DNA of 11,909 nt from positions 1 through 11,909 of the forward strand of contig DVGE01000222.1 in assembly GCA_018712885.1 (NCBI GenBank). The letters run 5' to 3'. Within the stretch, counting starts at the first letter, position 1. Each line of letters starts with the position of its first letter. Positions 3,922 to 10,705 of the stretch are shown piece by piece. The stretch comes from Candidatus Pullichristensenella stercoripullorum. GTDB taxonomy: Bacteria > Bacillota > Clostridia > Christensenellales > Aristaeellaceae. The translations under genes were made by a program, and so were the position numbers. The notes below the pieces were generated by a model. It saw only the letters and a program-made list of their open reading frames with translations. It did no database searches and was not told where the DNA came from.

Positions 3922-6282
3922 ATGACTCTGCCTGGCAAGTTATGCGTAGGTATCCTTGAAGAGGACAATCCTCAAAAAAGTTATTTCCGCTTCAAACCCC
4001 TGCTGGTGGCGCAGGAGGACGGCTACGCGCCGTTTTCGGACGGCGCGGAGGCATTTGCCGAGGCCGGCTGCCTGCGCATCGTGCCGGATAAAAACGAATC
4101 CGGCCACTTCAAGGCGCGCATGCGGCGCATTGGCCGCTACGCGCTGCTCGATCTGCGCGAGCACTCGGGCGAAAACGACAAGATCCGCCCCAACAAGAAT
4201 TATCACGCTGACCCCGGCGAGACCAACGCCTATATCGTCTATTCAGACGTGGTGGTGGAGCCGCCCGAGGGCATGCTCTACGAGGTGCTCGATCGCGCCG
4301 CGCCCGAGGATTCCAGCCATATGGCCCTGACCATGCCCCTGCCGGGCACCGCGCGGGTGCTCTTCCGCGGCGAAAACGGCGGCGTCGCCCCGGCGCTGTG
4401 GCGGGTGGCGGCCATGGAAGGCGTGGAGGGCGCGGTGGAACTCTCCCGCGAGGAGGCGCGCGTAAAGGCGGAGGCCGGCAAAGAAACGCGCCTGCCCGGT
4501 TTTGGCGCGGAGGAGACCTGCATACTGCTGGCCGCGCCGGGCGCGTCGCTGCTCGAAGGCGCGCAAGCGCCCGCGCCGGCAACGGACACAGAAGCGCCCA
4601 GGAGCGCGGAAGCCCCCGAAGACGCGGAGGCGCCCAGGCCCGAAGCGCCCGCAAAATTCGAAGCGCCCCGAAGCGCGCCGGCGGCCAGAGCCGCGGGGAC
4701 CCCCGCGCCCGCGCGCCGGGAACACGGAGGCGGGGGCGAAGCGCCGGCGCGCGAGAAGCCGCGCCTGAGCGCCCGCACGCAGGCCATGGCCCTGCAGACC
4801 GGGCTCAACCCCCGCCGCAGCCGCAGCCTGCAGGAGATCATCGACGACCGCTGGCGGCGCTCGCGCTTTGACCAGCTCGGCCACCCCGTGCCGGGCGAAG
4901 CCACGGGCATGCCGGTGGAAAGCCCGGTGGAGCGCGCCATGGACGCCCTGCGCGCCGCCTGGCGCATCGAGGAGACGCGGCCCAAGCTGGCCGAGGCCAT
5001 CGGCGAACTGGAGGGCATGAGCGGCGCCATCCAGAAGGGCGCGGCCAGACGCGAGGACGACGCGCGCGCCCAGCGGCTCAACGAACTGGAAGCCCAGCGC
5101 CTGCGCCTGCTCAACGAGGTGGGCGCGCTGGAGGCCCGCCGCGCCGACGCCCGCGAGCGGCTTTTGGAAGATGTGCGCCGCGAAAACGCCCGCAAATTGG
5201 CGGAGGGCGAGCGCAAGCTGGAAGCGCTTAAGGCCGACATCGCCGCCTGCGAGGAGCGCGCCCAGGGCGCGCGCGCGGCGCTGGCCGAGGCCGAGAGCGC
5301 CTATGCCGAGGCGGAAAAGCGCCTCACCGCCCGCGCGATGGAAACAAAGGCCCTGCGCTTTTTGCAGACACCCGCCGAGCGCGTGCCCACCGACAGCGCC
5401 CTGCCCAGCGCCGGGGAACTGATCTCCGACGTGCGCACGTATCTGGAGCGCGCCGGCGCGCCGCTTTCGCACGATCAGGCCGTGGAAGTCCTGGCGGCGC
5501 TGACGCTCTCGCCGGTGACGGTGCTGTGCGGTCCGGCGTTCGCCCCCAAGGGCGAATTGGCGCGGGCGCTGGCCGGGGCGCTGGGGCTGGGGAGCCGCTT
5601 CCTCTGCCTGTCCGACCCGCGCCACTACGAGGTGCGCGACGCGCAGCTGCGCGCGCTGCTGGAGGACAAAAACGACCCCGCGCCGGCGATGATCCTGCTG
5701 GAAAACTGCAACGAGATCGCCCGCGTACCCTTTGTCAGCTCCATCATGTGGCAGCTGGAGCCGCTGAACCGGCCCCTCTGCCCCGCCCGTCTGCTGCTCA
5801 CCGCCAGCGACGAGGGCGCGCCCCTCTCCACCGAGCTTCTGGACACGGCCTTTGTGCTGCGGCTGGAGCCGGAGAGCGCCGATACGCCCTGGCACGAGGA
5901 GCGGGAAGCGCCGGTGGAGCCGGAACTGGCCGTTTCGCGCGCGGCGCTTAACAACATCTTCCGCCCCCGCGCCGAAGCCGTGACCGAAGAGGTGCGCGGC
6001 CGCATGGCGCGATTGCGCGCCGACCTCGCCGCCCACGGCGTGCGCATCTCGCGGCGGACGCTGGACGCGGTGTGGGACTTCTGCGCCGCCGCCGCGCCGC
6101 TTTTGCGCGAACACAGCCCCATGCAGGCGCTGGACATGGCGCTTGCCCACCGCGCCCTGCCCGCGCTGCTCTCCGCAGCGCCGCTGGAAGCGCTCAAAGC
6201 CATGCCGGAAATGGTTACGGACTTGGAAGAATGTAGAAAGCTTTTGGAAAGGCCATTGCCTATCTTTCCAACTCTGCTATAA
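3922..6282 (+). CDS. Uncharacterised protein: novel N-domain, coiled coil and degenerate McrB/MoxR-like AAA+ domain
   Basis: 786 residues, function unknown. Residues 1-205 form a compact domain (YFRFKPLLVAQEDGY, then CLRIVPDKNESGHFKARMRRI at 50-70, ALLDLREH and AYIVYSDVVVEPPEGMLYEVLD) that I cannot assign. Residues 212-283 are a low-complexity Ala/Pro/Glu/Arg linker. Residues 300-320 are basic (SLQEIIDDRWRRSRF). About 345-475 is a long charged coiled coil. The C-terminus resembles a McrB/MoxR-type AAA+ module: VTVLCGPAFAPKGELARAL (532-550) at the P-loop, AMILLENCNEI (589-599) at Walker B, RLLLTASDEG (623-632) at sensor 1, and MALAHRALPALL (739-750), like the 'vLPkl' helix of McrB relatives. 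The P-loop reads GPAFAPKGE instead of GxxGxGK[ST], and Walker B ends in EN, not DE. Nucleotide hydrolysis is therefore doubtful. It has its own promoter and no partner nuclease nearby. The AAA+ assignment is inference from pattern. Confidence 0.6.
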   Translation: MTLPGKLCVGILEEDNPQKSYFRFKPLLVAQEDGYAPFSDGAEAFAEAGCLRIVPDKNESGHFKARMRRIGRYALLDLREHSGENDKIRPNKNYHADPGETNAYIVYSDVVVEPPEGMLYEVLDRAAPEDSSHMALTMPLPGTARVLFRGENGGVAPALWRVAAMEGVEGAVELSREEARVKAEAGKETRLPGFGAEETCILLAAPGASLLEGAQAPAPATDTEAPRSAEAPEDAEAPRPEAPAKFEAPRSAPAARAAGTPAPARREHGGGGEAPAREKPRLSARTQAMALQTGLNPRRSRSLQEIIDDRWRRSRFDQLGHPVPGEATGMPVESPVERAMDALRAAWRIEETRPKLAEAIGELEGMSGAIQKGAARREDDARAQRLNELEAQRLRLLNEVGALEARRADARERLLEDVRRENARKLAEGERKLEALKADIAACEERAQGARAALAEAESAYAEAEKRLTARAMETKALRFLQTPAERVPTDSALPSAGELISDVRTYLERAGAPLSHDQAVEVLAALTLSPVTVLCGPAFAPKGELARALAGALGLGSRFLCLSDPRHYEVRDAQLRALLEDKNDPAPAMILLENCNEIARVPFVSSIMWQLEPLNRPLCPARLLLTASDEGAPLSTELLDTAFVLRLEPESADTPWHEEREAPVEPELAVSRAALNNIFRPRAEAVTEEVRGRMARLRADLAAHGVRISRRTLDAVWDFCAAAAPLLREHSPMQALDMALAHRALPALLSAAPLEALKAMPEMVTDLEECRKLLERPLPIFPTLL
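6244..6271. promoter_or_regulatory. Inverted repeat over the mtlD-like promoter (operator candidate)
   Basis: TTGGAAAG (6244-6251) and CTTTCCAA (6264-6271) are perfect 8-bp inverted arms 12 bases apart. The -35 box of the next promoter lies in the centre. The site is inside the last codons of the upstream gene. Confidence 0.5.
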
Positions 6283-6283
6283 T
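6256..6283 (+). promoter_or_regulatory. Promoter of the mannitol-1-phosphate dehydrogenase gene
   Basis: -35 TTGCCT (6256-6261), 16-base spacer, perfect -10 TATAAT (6278-6283) with TG at 6275-6276 (extended -10). It overlaps the TAA stop (6280-6282) of the upstream gene, so the dehydrogenase is transcribed separately. Expected start near 6290. Confidence 0.75.
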
Positions 6284-6299
6284 AATAGATAGCGACAGA

Positions 6300-6331
6300 C
6301 CGCGCGCGGACGGCGGACGCCCCGCGCGCGG
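6300..6331 (+). other. Very GC-rich leader hairpin
   Basis: CCGCGCGCGG at 6300-6309 and again at 6322-6331 pair over 10 bp around a 12-base loop. There is no T-run after it. It lies in the leader of the dehydrogenase about 10 bases after the expected transcription start. It could damp read-through from the upstream gene, protect the message, or be a binding site. Confidence 0.55.
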
Positions 6332-6369
6332 CGCATGTCTGAAAGCAACGGAAGGAAGGTCACAAACAT

Positions 6370-7512
6370 ATGAAAAAGGCCATCATGTACGGTGGCGGCA
6401 ACATCGGCCGCGGCTTTATCGGCAAGGTGTTTTCCGATTCCGGCTATGAGGTGTGTTTCCTCGACATCATGCAGCCCCTCATCGACGAGATGAACCGCCG
6501 CCACGGTTACACCGTGCGCATCGTCTCCAACGCGGAGACGGTAGACGCGCCGGTGAAAAACGTGCGCGCCGTCAACTCCTCCACGGAGCAGGCGCTGGAA
6601 GAGATCGCCACCTGCGACATCATGGCCACCGCCGTGGGCGTGAACGTGCTGCCCAAGATCGCGCCGGTGATCGCCGAGGGCGTGAAAAAGCGCATGCGCG
6701 AAAATGGACGCCCGCTGGACATCATCCTCTGCGAGAACCAGCTTGAGGCCGACGTGCTCATGCGCGGCTGGATCAACGAGCGCTTGAACGATGAAGAAAA
6801 GGCCTGGGCGGAGAAGAACCTCGGGCTGGTCGAGGCCTCCATCGGCCGCATGGTGCCGCCGCTGACGCCGGAGGAGAAGGCCAAGGACAGCCTGCTCATC
6901 TGCGTGGAGCCGTACTGCCAGCTGCCGGTGGACAAGGCCGCCTTCAAGGGCGAGATCCCCGATCTGGTGGGCCTGGTTCCCTACACGCCCTTCGGCTTCT
7001 ACATCAAGCGCAAGCTCTTCCTCCACAACATGGGCCACGCCATGGTCGCCTACTTTGCCTATCAGCAGGGCATCGAGTACATCTGGCAGGCCGTGGAGCA
7101 CAAGGAGGTCTACGACCTCGCCCGCAAAGCCATGAAGGGCAGCGGCGAGGCGCTCATCCGTCAGTACGGCGAGGAGATGCGCGCAAACGTCGAAGAAAAC
7201 ATCGACGATCTGCTCTTCCGCTTCGGCAACAAGGCGCTGAAGGACACCGTGGCCCGCGTCGGCGGCGACCTGGTGCGCAAATTGCGCCGCAACGACCGGC
7301 TGGTGGGCGCGGCGCTGTACTGCATCGAGCAGGGCGTCGATCCCGAGCCCATCGTCGAGGGCATCCGCGCGGCGCTGAAGTTCGACCGCGAAGGCGACGT
7401 CTCCGCGCCGGAGCTGCAAAAGGCGCTCAAAGAGCAGGGCGTCGACTACGTGCTGGAGCACTACATGGGGCTCAAGCCGGACGAGCCGCTGTTCAAGATG
7501 ATCAAGGGCTAA
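6370..7512 (+). CDS. mtlD: Mannitol-1-phosphate 5-dehydrogenase family protein
   Basis: An NAD-dependent enzyme interconverting mannitol 1-phosphate and fructose 6-phosphate in the cytoplasm. It has 380 residues, close to the 382 of E. coli MtlD, and is alignable end to end: GGGNIGRGFIGKVF (8-21) is the Rossmann loop, TAVGVNVLPKIAP (87-99), CENQLEADVL (121-130), GRMVPP (159-164), and KLFLHNMGHA (215-224) contains the K-x4-N-x2-H catalytic signature (Lys215, Asn220, His223). GGAAGGAAGG (6350-6359) serves ATG 6370 at 10 bases. No mannitol PTS component (mtlA, mtlF) or mtlR is adjacent, so the enzyme either works with transport genes elsewhere or acts on another hexitol phosphate. A palindromic site over its promoter suggests regulation. 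It is followed by a stem-loop with a poor T tail, so some read-through into the next two genes is likely. Confidence 0.9.
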   Translation: MKKAIMYGGGNIGRGFIGKVFSDSGYEVCFLDIMQPLIDEMNRRHGYTVRIVSNAETVDAPVKNVRAVNSSTEQALEEIATCDIMATAVGVNVLPKIAPVIAEGVKKRMRENGRPLDIILCENQLEADVLMRGWINERLNDEEKAWAEKNLGLVEASIGRMVPPLTPEEKAKDSLLICVEPYCQLPVDKAAFKGEIPDLVGLVPYTPFGFYIKRKLFLHNMGHAMVAYFAYQQGIEYIWQAVEHKEVYDLARKAMKGSGEALIRQYGEEMRANVEENIDDLLFRFGNKALKDTVARVGGDLVRKLRRNDRLVGAALYCIEQGVDPEPIVEGIRAALKFDREGDVSAPELQKALKEQGVDYVLEHYMGLKPDEPLFKMIKG

Positions 7513-7522
7513 GGACGACAGG

Positions 7523-7556
7523 GCGCGCGCCGCGACAGGTCTCCGGCGCGCGCTTT
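7523..7556 (+). terminator. Weak terminator-like stem-loop
   Basis: GCGCGCGCCG (7523-7532) pairs with CGGCGCGCGC (7544-7553) over an 11-base loop, followed only by TTT then GCGTT. The stem is strong but the T tail is short, so it may attenuate, not stop, transcription into the following pair of genes, for which I see no separate promoter. Confidence 0.5.
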
Positions 7557-7588
7557 GCGTTCCCGCAGCCCTGAAAGGAGAGATCGCC

Positions 7589-8089
7589 ATGTTTCGACCC
7601 ATGCGCAGAAGCGCGCAGGCCCTCGATGGCGGCGCCTGCGTGGAGATATTGGAGCGCGGCACCTCCGGCGTGCTGGCGGTGGCGGGCGACGGCGGCTGGC
7701 CCTACGCCGTGCCGCTGAGCTACGCTTTCGACGGCGAAAAGCTCTACTTCCACTGCGCCCGCGAGGGCCATAAGCTGGACGCCATCCGCCGCGAGGCGAG
7801 GGCCTCGTTCTGCGTCGTCGACCGCGACGATGTGAAGCCCGCGGAGTACACCTCGTATTTTCGCAGCGTCATCATTTTCGGCCGCGTGCGCGTCCTCGAG
7901 GACGAGGCGCAAAAGCGCGCCGCCATCGAGCTGCTCGCCCGCCGCTATTTCCCGGAGGACAGCGCCGAAAACCGCCGTCGCGCCATCGAGCGCGAATGGG
8001 CGGGGCTGTGCATGCTGGAAATGGACATCGAGCATATGAGCGGCAAGGAGGCCAAGGAGCTTGCGCGGGAAGGGGGAAGCAAACAATGA
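7589..8089 (+). CDS. NimA-like pyridoxamine 5'-phosphate oxidase-fold flavoprotein
   Basis: 166 residues, a small split-barrel protein of the PPOX/FMN-binding superfamily, closest in style to the NimA (5-nitroimidazole reductase) group. Matching features are GVLAVAGDGGWPYAVPLSYAFDGEKLYFHCAREGHKLDAI from about residue 27 to 66, then ASFCVVD (72-78) and SVIIFGRVRVLED (93-105). It probably binds FMN or a related cofactor and reduces a small molecule; true antibiotic resistance should not be assumed, since most homologues are untested. GGAG (7577-7580) is eight bases from ATG 7589. Its TGA overlaps the ATG of the next gene in an ATGA, so the two are translationally coupled. Confidence 0.85.
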   Translation: MFRPMRRSAQALDGGACVEILERGTSGVLAVAGDGGWPYAVPLSYAFDGEKLYFHCAREGHKLDAIRREARASFCVVDRDDVKPAEYTSYFRSVIIFGRVRVLEDEAQKRAAIELLARRYFPEDSAENRRRAIEREWAGLCMLEMDIEHMSGKEAKELAREGGSKQ

Positions 8090-8868
8090 TCGGGGCCATC
8101 ATCGGCGACATCGCCGGTTCGCGCTTTGAGTGGGACAACCACCGCAGCAAGGACTTCGAGCTGTTCACGCCGAAGTGCTTTGTCACCGACGACAGCATCA
8201 TGACTCTGGCCGTCGGCAAAGCGCTGATGTGCAGCAAGCCGGATTGGAGCGACCTTCCCGAACAGGCCGTGCGCTGCATGCAGGAGGTGGGCCGCCCTTA
8301 CCCGGACTGCGGCTATGGCGGGCGCTTTCGGGAGTGGATGTACAGCGACGATCCCCGGCCCTACCACAGCTTCGGCAACGGCGCGGCCATGCGCGTGAGC
8401 GCCTGCGGGCTTGTGGCGAAGAGCGTGGAGGAGGCGAAAGCGCTCTCCCGCGCCGTCACCATCGTCACGCACGACCAACCCGAGGGTCTCAAGGGCGCGG
8501 AGGCCACGGCCGTGGCCGTTTACATGGGCAAGAGCGGCGCGCCCATGGCAGACATACGCGCCTGCATGGAGGGCTACTACGCGCTGGACTTTACCCTCGA
8601 CTCGATCCGCGCGACCTACCGCTTCAACGAGACCTGCCAGCAGACGGTGCCGCAGGCTTTGGAGGCGTTTTTCGAGTCCACCGGCTTTGAGGACGCCATC
8701 CGCAACGCCATTTCCATCGGCGGCGACAGCGACACGGTGGCGGCCATCACCGGCGGCGTGGCCGGGGCCTACTACGGCGTGCCCGAGGCGCTTTCCCGCG
8801 CGGCGCGCGGCTATCTGGACGAGCGGCTTTTGGACATACTGGAACGGTTCGAGGCTTGGAAACGATAG
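8086..8868 (+). CDS. ADP-ribosylglycohydrolase family protein
   Basis: 260 residues, all-helical hydrolase family that removes ADP-ribose from proteins or small molecules using two Mg ions. Residues seen: GAIIGDIAGSRFE (3-15) with Asp8; the TDDS motif Thr34-Asp35-Asp36-Ser37; SFGNGAAMR (95-103); TIVTHDQPEG (125-134); and the C-terminal metal site GGDSDTVAAITGGVAGAYYG (212-231) with Asp214 and Asp216. All motif residues are intact, so it should be active. The start is the ATG in the ATGA overlap with the preceding gene, with AGGGGGAAG upstream; the frame is open further up but overlaps the flavoprotein. The target is unknown; NAD-linked damage repair, reversal of an ADP-ribosylating toxin and nucleotide salvage are all possible. 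It ends at a strong bidirectional terminator. Confidence 0.92.
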   Translation: MIGAIIGDIAGSRFEWDNHRSKDFELFTPKCFVTDDSIMTLAVGKALMCSKPDWSDLPEQAVRCMQEVGRPYPDCGYGGRFREWMYSDDPRPYHSFGNGAAMRVSACGLVAKSVEEAKALSRAVTIVTHDQPEGLKGAEATAVAVYMGKSGAPMADIRACMEGYYALDFTLDSIRATYRFNETCQQTVPQALEAFFESTGFEDAIRNAISIGGDSDTVAAITGGVAGAYYGVPEALSRAARGYLDERLLDILERFEAWKR

Positions 8869-8881
8869 GCCAAAACAGCTG

Positions 8882-8920
8882 CGCGCCCGGAGAAGCGTTT
8901 TCTCCGGGCGCGTTGTTTTC
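8882..8920. terminator. Bidirectional terminator between convergent genes
   Basis: CGCGCCCGGAGAA (8882-8894) and TTCTCCGGGCGCG (8900-8912) form a perfect 13-bp stem around GCGTT. TTGTTTTC follows on the + strand. On the minus strand the stem is followed by CAGCTGTTTT. It can end the glycohydrolase transcript and the argS transcript. Confidence 0.9.
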
Positions 8921-8926
8921 TTCGCC

Positions 8927-10633
8927 TTACATCCGCTCCGGCGCGGCGAGGCCGATGAGCGAGAGGGCCACGCGGATGACGTTCTTGCTCACGCGGGTGA
9001 GCATGAGCCGCGCCGCGCGCGCGCCCATGTCCTCGTCGAGGATGCGGCGCTCGTAGTAGAACTTGTTGAACGCCTGGGCAAGGTCGGCGGAAAAGCGCGT
9101 GATCATCGAGGGCTCGGAGCGCTCCAGAGCGCTCTTGAGGATGAGCGGGAACTGCTCGATGAGGCGCACCACTTCCTGCGCCTCCGGGTCGGCAAGGGCG
9201 GCAAAGTCCGGTTTGGCGCCCTCGGCGGCCTGCGCCTCCGGCTTGCGCAGCACGGAGCAGGCGCGGGCGTGGGTGTACATCACATACGGCCCGGTCTCGC
9301 CCTCGAAGTTGAGGGCGCGGTCCCACCAGAAGTCGATGTCCTTGATGCGGTTGTTGTAAAGCACGAAGAACACCACCGCGCCCACGCCGATCTGGCGGGC
9401 GATCTCGTCCTTGTTGTCCAGCGCGGGGCTCTTTTCCTCGATGATGTCGCGCGCCTTCTGGATGGCCTGATGGAGAAGGTCGTCCAGATAGACCACGCGG
9501 CCTTCGCGGGTGGAGAGCGTCTGCCCCTCGTAGGAGACCATGCCGAAGGCGACGTGTTCGCAGTCCTTTGCCCACGTATAGCCCATCAGTTCCAGCACCT
9601 TGAAAAGCTGCTTGAAGTGCAGATCCTGCTGGTAGGCAACGACGTAGAGGGACTTATCGAAGTTGTAGGTGTCCTTGCGGTACTTGGCGGCGGCGAGGTC
9701 GCGCGTCAGATAGAGCGTCGCGCCGTCGGAACGGAGGATGAGCGCCGGGGGCATGCCGTAGGGCTCGAGATCGACGATCATCGCGCCCTTGTCCTCCTTG
9801 AGCAGGCCCTTTTCCTTCAGCTCCTCGACGATCGGGCCCATCTTGTCGTTGTAGAAGCTCTCACCGGCGTAGGAATCGAAGGTCACGCCCAGCAGCTCGT
9901 AGGTCTTCTGCGCGTCCTTGAGGGTGACTTCCTTGAACCAGTTGAAGATGGAGAGGGCTTCCCCGTCGCCATCCTCGATCTTTTTGAACCAGGCGCGGCC
10001 CTCGTCCTCAAGGGCGGGGTCGTTTTCCGCCTCCTTGTGGAAGCGCACGTAGAGCTTGACCATTTCGTCCACGCCGCCGCGCTCCACCGTTTCGCGGTCG
10101 CCCCATTTTTTGTAGGCGGCGATCATCTTGCCAAACTGGGTGCCCCAGTCGCCCAGATGGTTGACGCCCACGGCCTTCCAGCCGAAGAACTTGTAGAGCT
10201 TGTAGAGGGAATTGCCGATCATCGTGGTGGACAGATGGCCGATGTGGAAGCGCTTGGCGATGTTGATGGAGCTGTAATCCAGCACCACGCACTTGCCCGC
10301 GCCGCTGTTGTCCGAGCCGTAGCGGTCGCCCTGCGCCTCGGCGGCGGCAAGCACGCGCTCGGCGTAGATGGCGCGGTCGATGAAGAAATTGAGGTAGCCG
10401 CGCACGGACTCCACGCGCGCAAGGAAGTCCGCCTGAATGGCGGCGGCGAGCTGGTCGGCGATCATCACCGGCGACTTGCGCAGCGCCTTGGAGAGTTTGA
10501 AGCAGGGGAAGGCATAGTCGCCCAGCTTTGTATCCGGCGGCACTTCCAGCATGGAAGCCACGTCCGCGGCCTCCAGCGACGCCTCCGGCAGGGCGGAAAG
10601 TATCTGCTGCGCGATGGCAAGCCTGAAATCCAT
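8927..10633 (-). CDS. argS: Arginyl-tRNA synthetase
   Basis: Class I aminoacyl-tRNA synthetase joining arginine to tRNA-Arg. The 568 residues include an N-terminal ArgRS-specific domain (about 1-100; KLGDYAFPCFKLSKALRK), the catalytic core with SSINIAKRFHIGHL (121-134; HIGH at 130-133) and VNHLGDWGTQFGKMI (157-171), YVVAYQQDLHFKQLF (330-344), and the KMSK-equivalent GQTLSTREG (370-378). The DALR anticodon-binding domain is near 440-568. The class signature lysine is replaced (LSTRE), as is common in ArgRS. ATG 10633 is preferred over GTG 10642 because GGGAG (10644-10648) is 10 bases away from the ATG and only one from the GTG. It lies downstream of rmuC but has its own promoter in the 72-base gap. 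Confidence 0.97.
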   Translation of the reverse strand: MDFRLAIAQQILSALPEASLEAADVASMLEVPPDTKLGDYAFPCFKLSKALRKSPVMIADQLAAAIQADFLARVESVRGYLNFFIDRAIYAERVLAAAEAQGDRYGSDNSGAGKCVVLDYSSINIAKRFHIGHLSTTMIGNSLYKLYKFFGWKAVGVNHLGDWGTQFGKMIAAYKKWGDRETVERGGVDEMVKLYVRFHKEAENDPALEDEGRAWFKKIEDGDGEALSIFNWFKEVTLKDAQKTYELLGVTFDSYAGESFYNDKMGPIVEELKEKGLLKEDKGAMIVDLEPYGMPPALILRSDGATLYLTRDLAAAKYRKDTYNFDKSLYVVAYQQDLHFKQLFKVLELMGYTWAKDCEHVAFGMVSYEGQTLSTREGRVVYLDDLLHQAIQKARDIIEEKSPALDNKDEIARQIGVGAVVFFVLYNNRIKDIDFWWDRALNFEGETGPYVMYTHARACSVLRKPEAQAAEGAKPDFAALADPEAQEVVRLIEQFPLILKSALERSEPSMITRFSADLAQAFNKFYYERRILDEDMGARAARLMLTRVSKNVIRVALSLIGLAAPERM

Positions 10634-10664
10634 GAAAAACACGCTCCCGTATCAGATATGTTTC

Positions 10665-10694
10665 AGTATAGCCCCGAAAACGCCCGCCGTGCAA
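10665..10694 (-). promoter_or_regulatory. Promoter of argS
   Basis: On the minus strand -35 TTGCAC (10689-10694), an 18-base spacer and -10 TATACT (10665-10670). The start would be near 10658, giving a short leader of about 25 bases. No T-box or other leader structure fits in this gap. Confidence 0.7.
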
Positions 10695-10705
10695 GGCCCG
10701 CGAGG

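Noticed and set aside
4243..6150. A 635-codon minus-strand frame opposite the AAA+-like gene
   Set aside because: Its Arg/Gly/His-rich composition is typical of an antisense shadow, while the + frame has a promoter, a ribosome site and domain structure.
7589..8089. Calling the flavoprotein a nitroimidazole resistance gene
   Set aside because: The fold match is only at the family level; many homologues of this type have no shown link to drug resistance.
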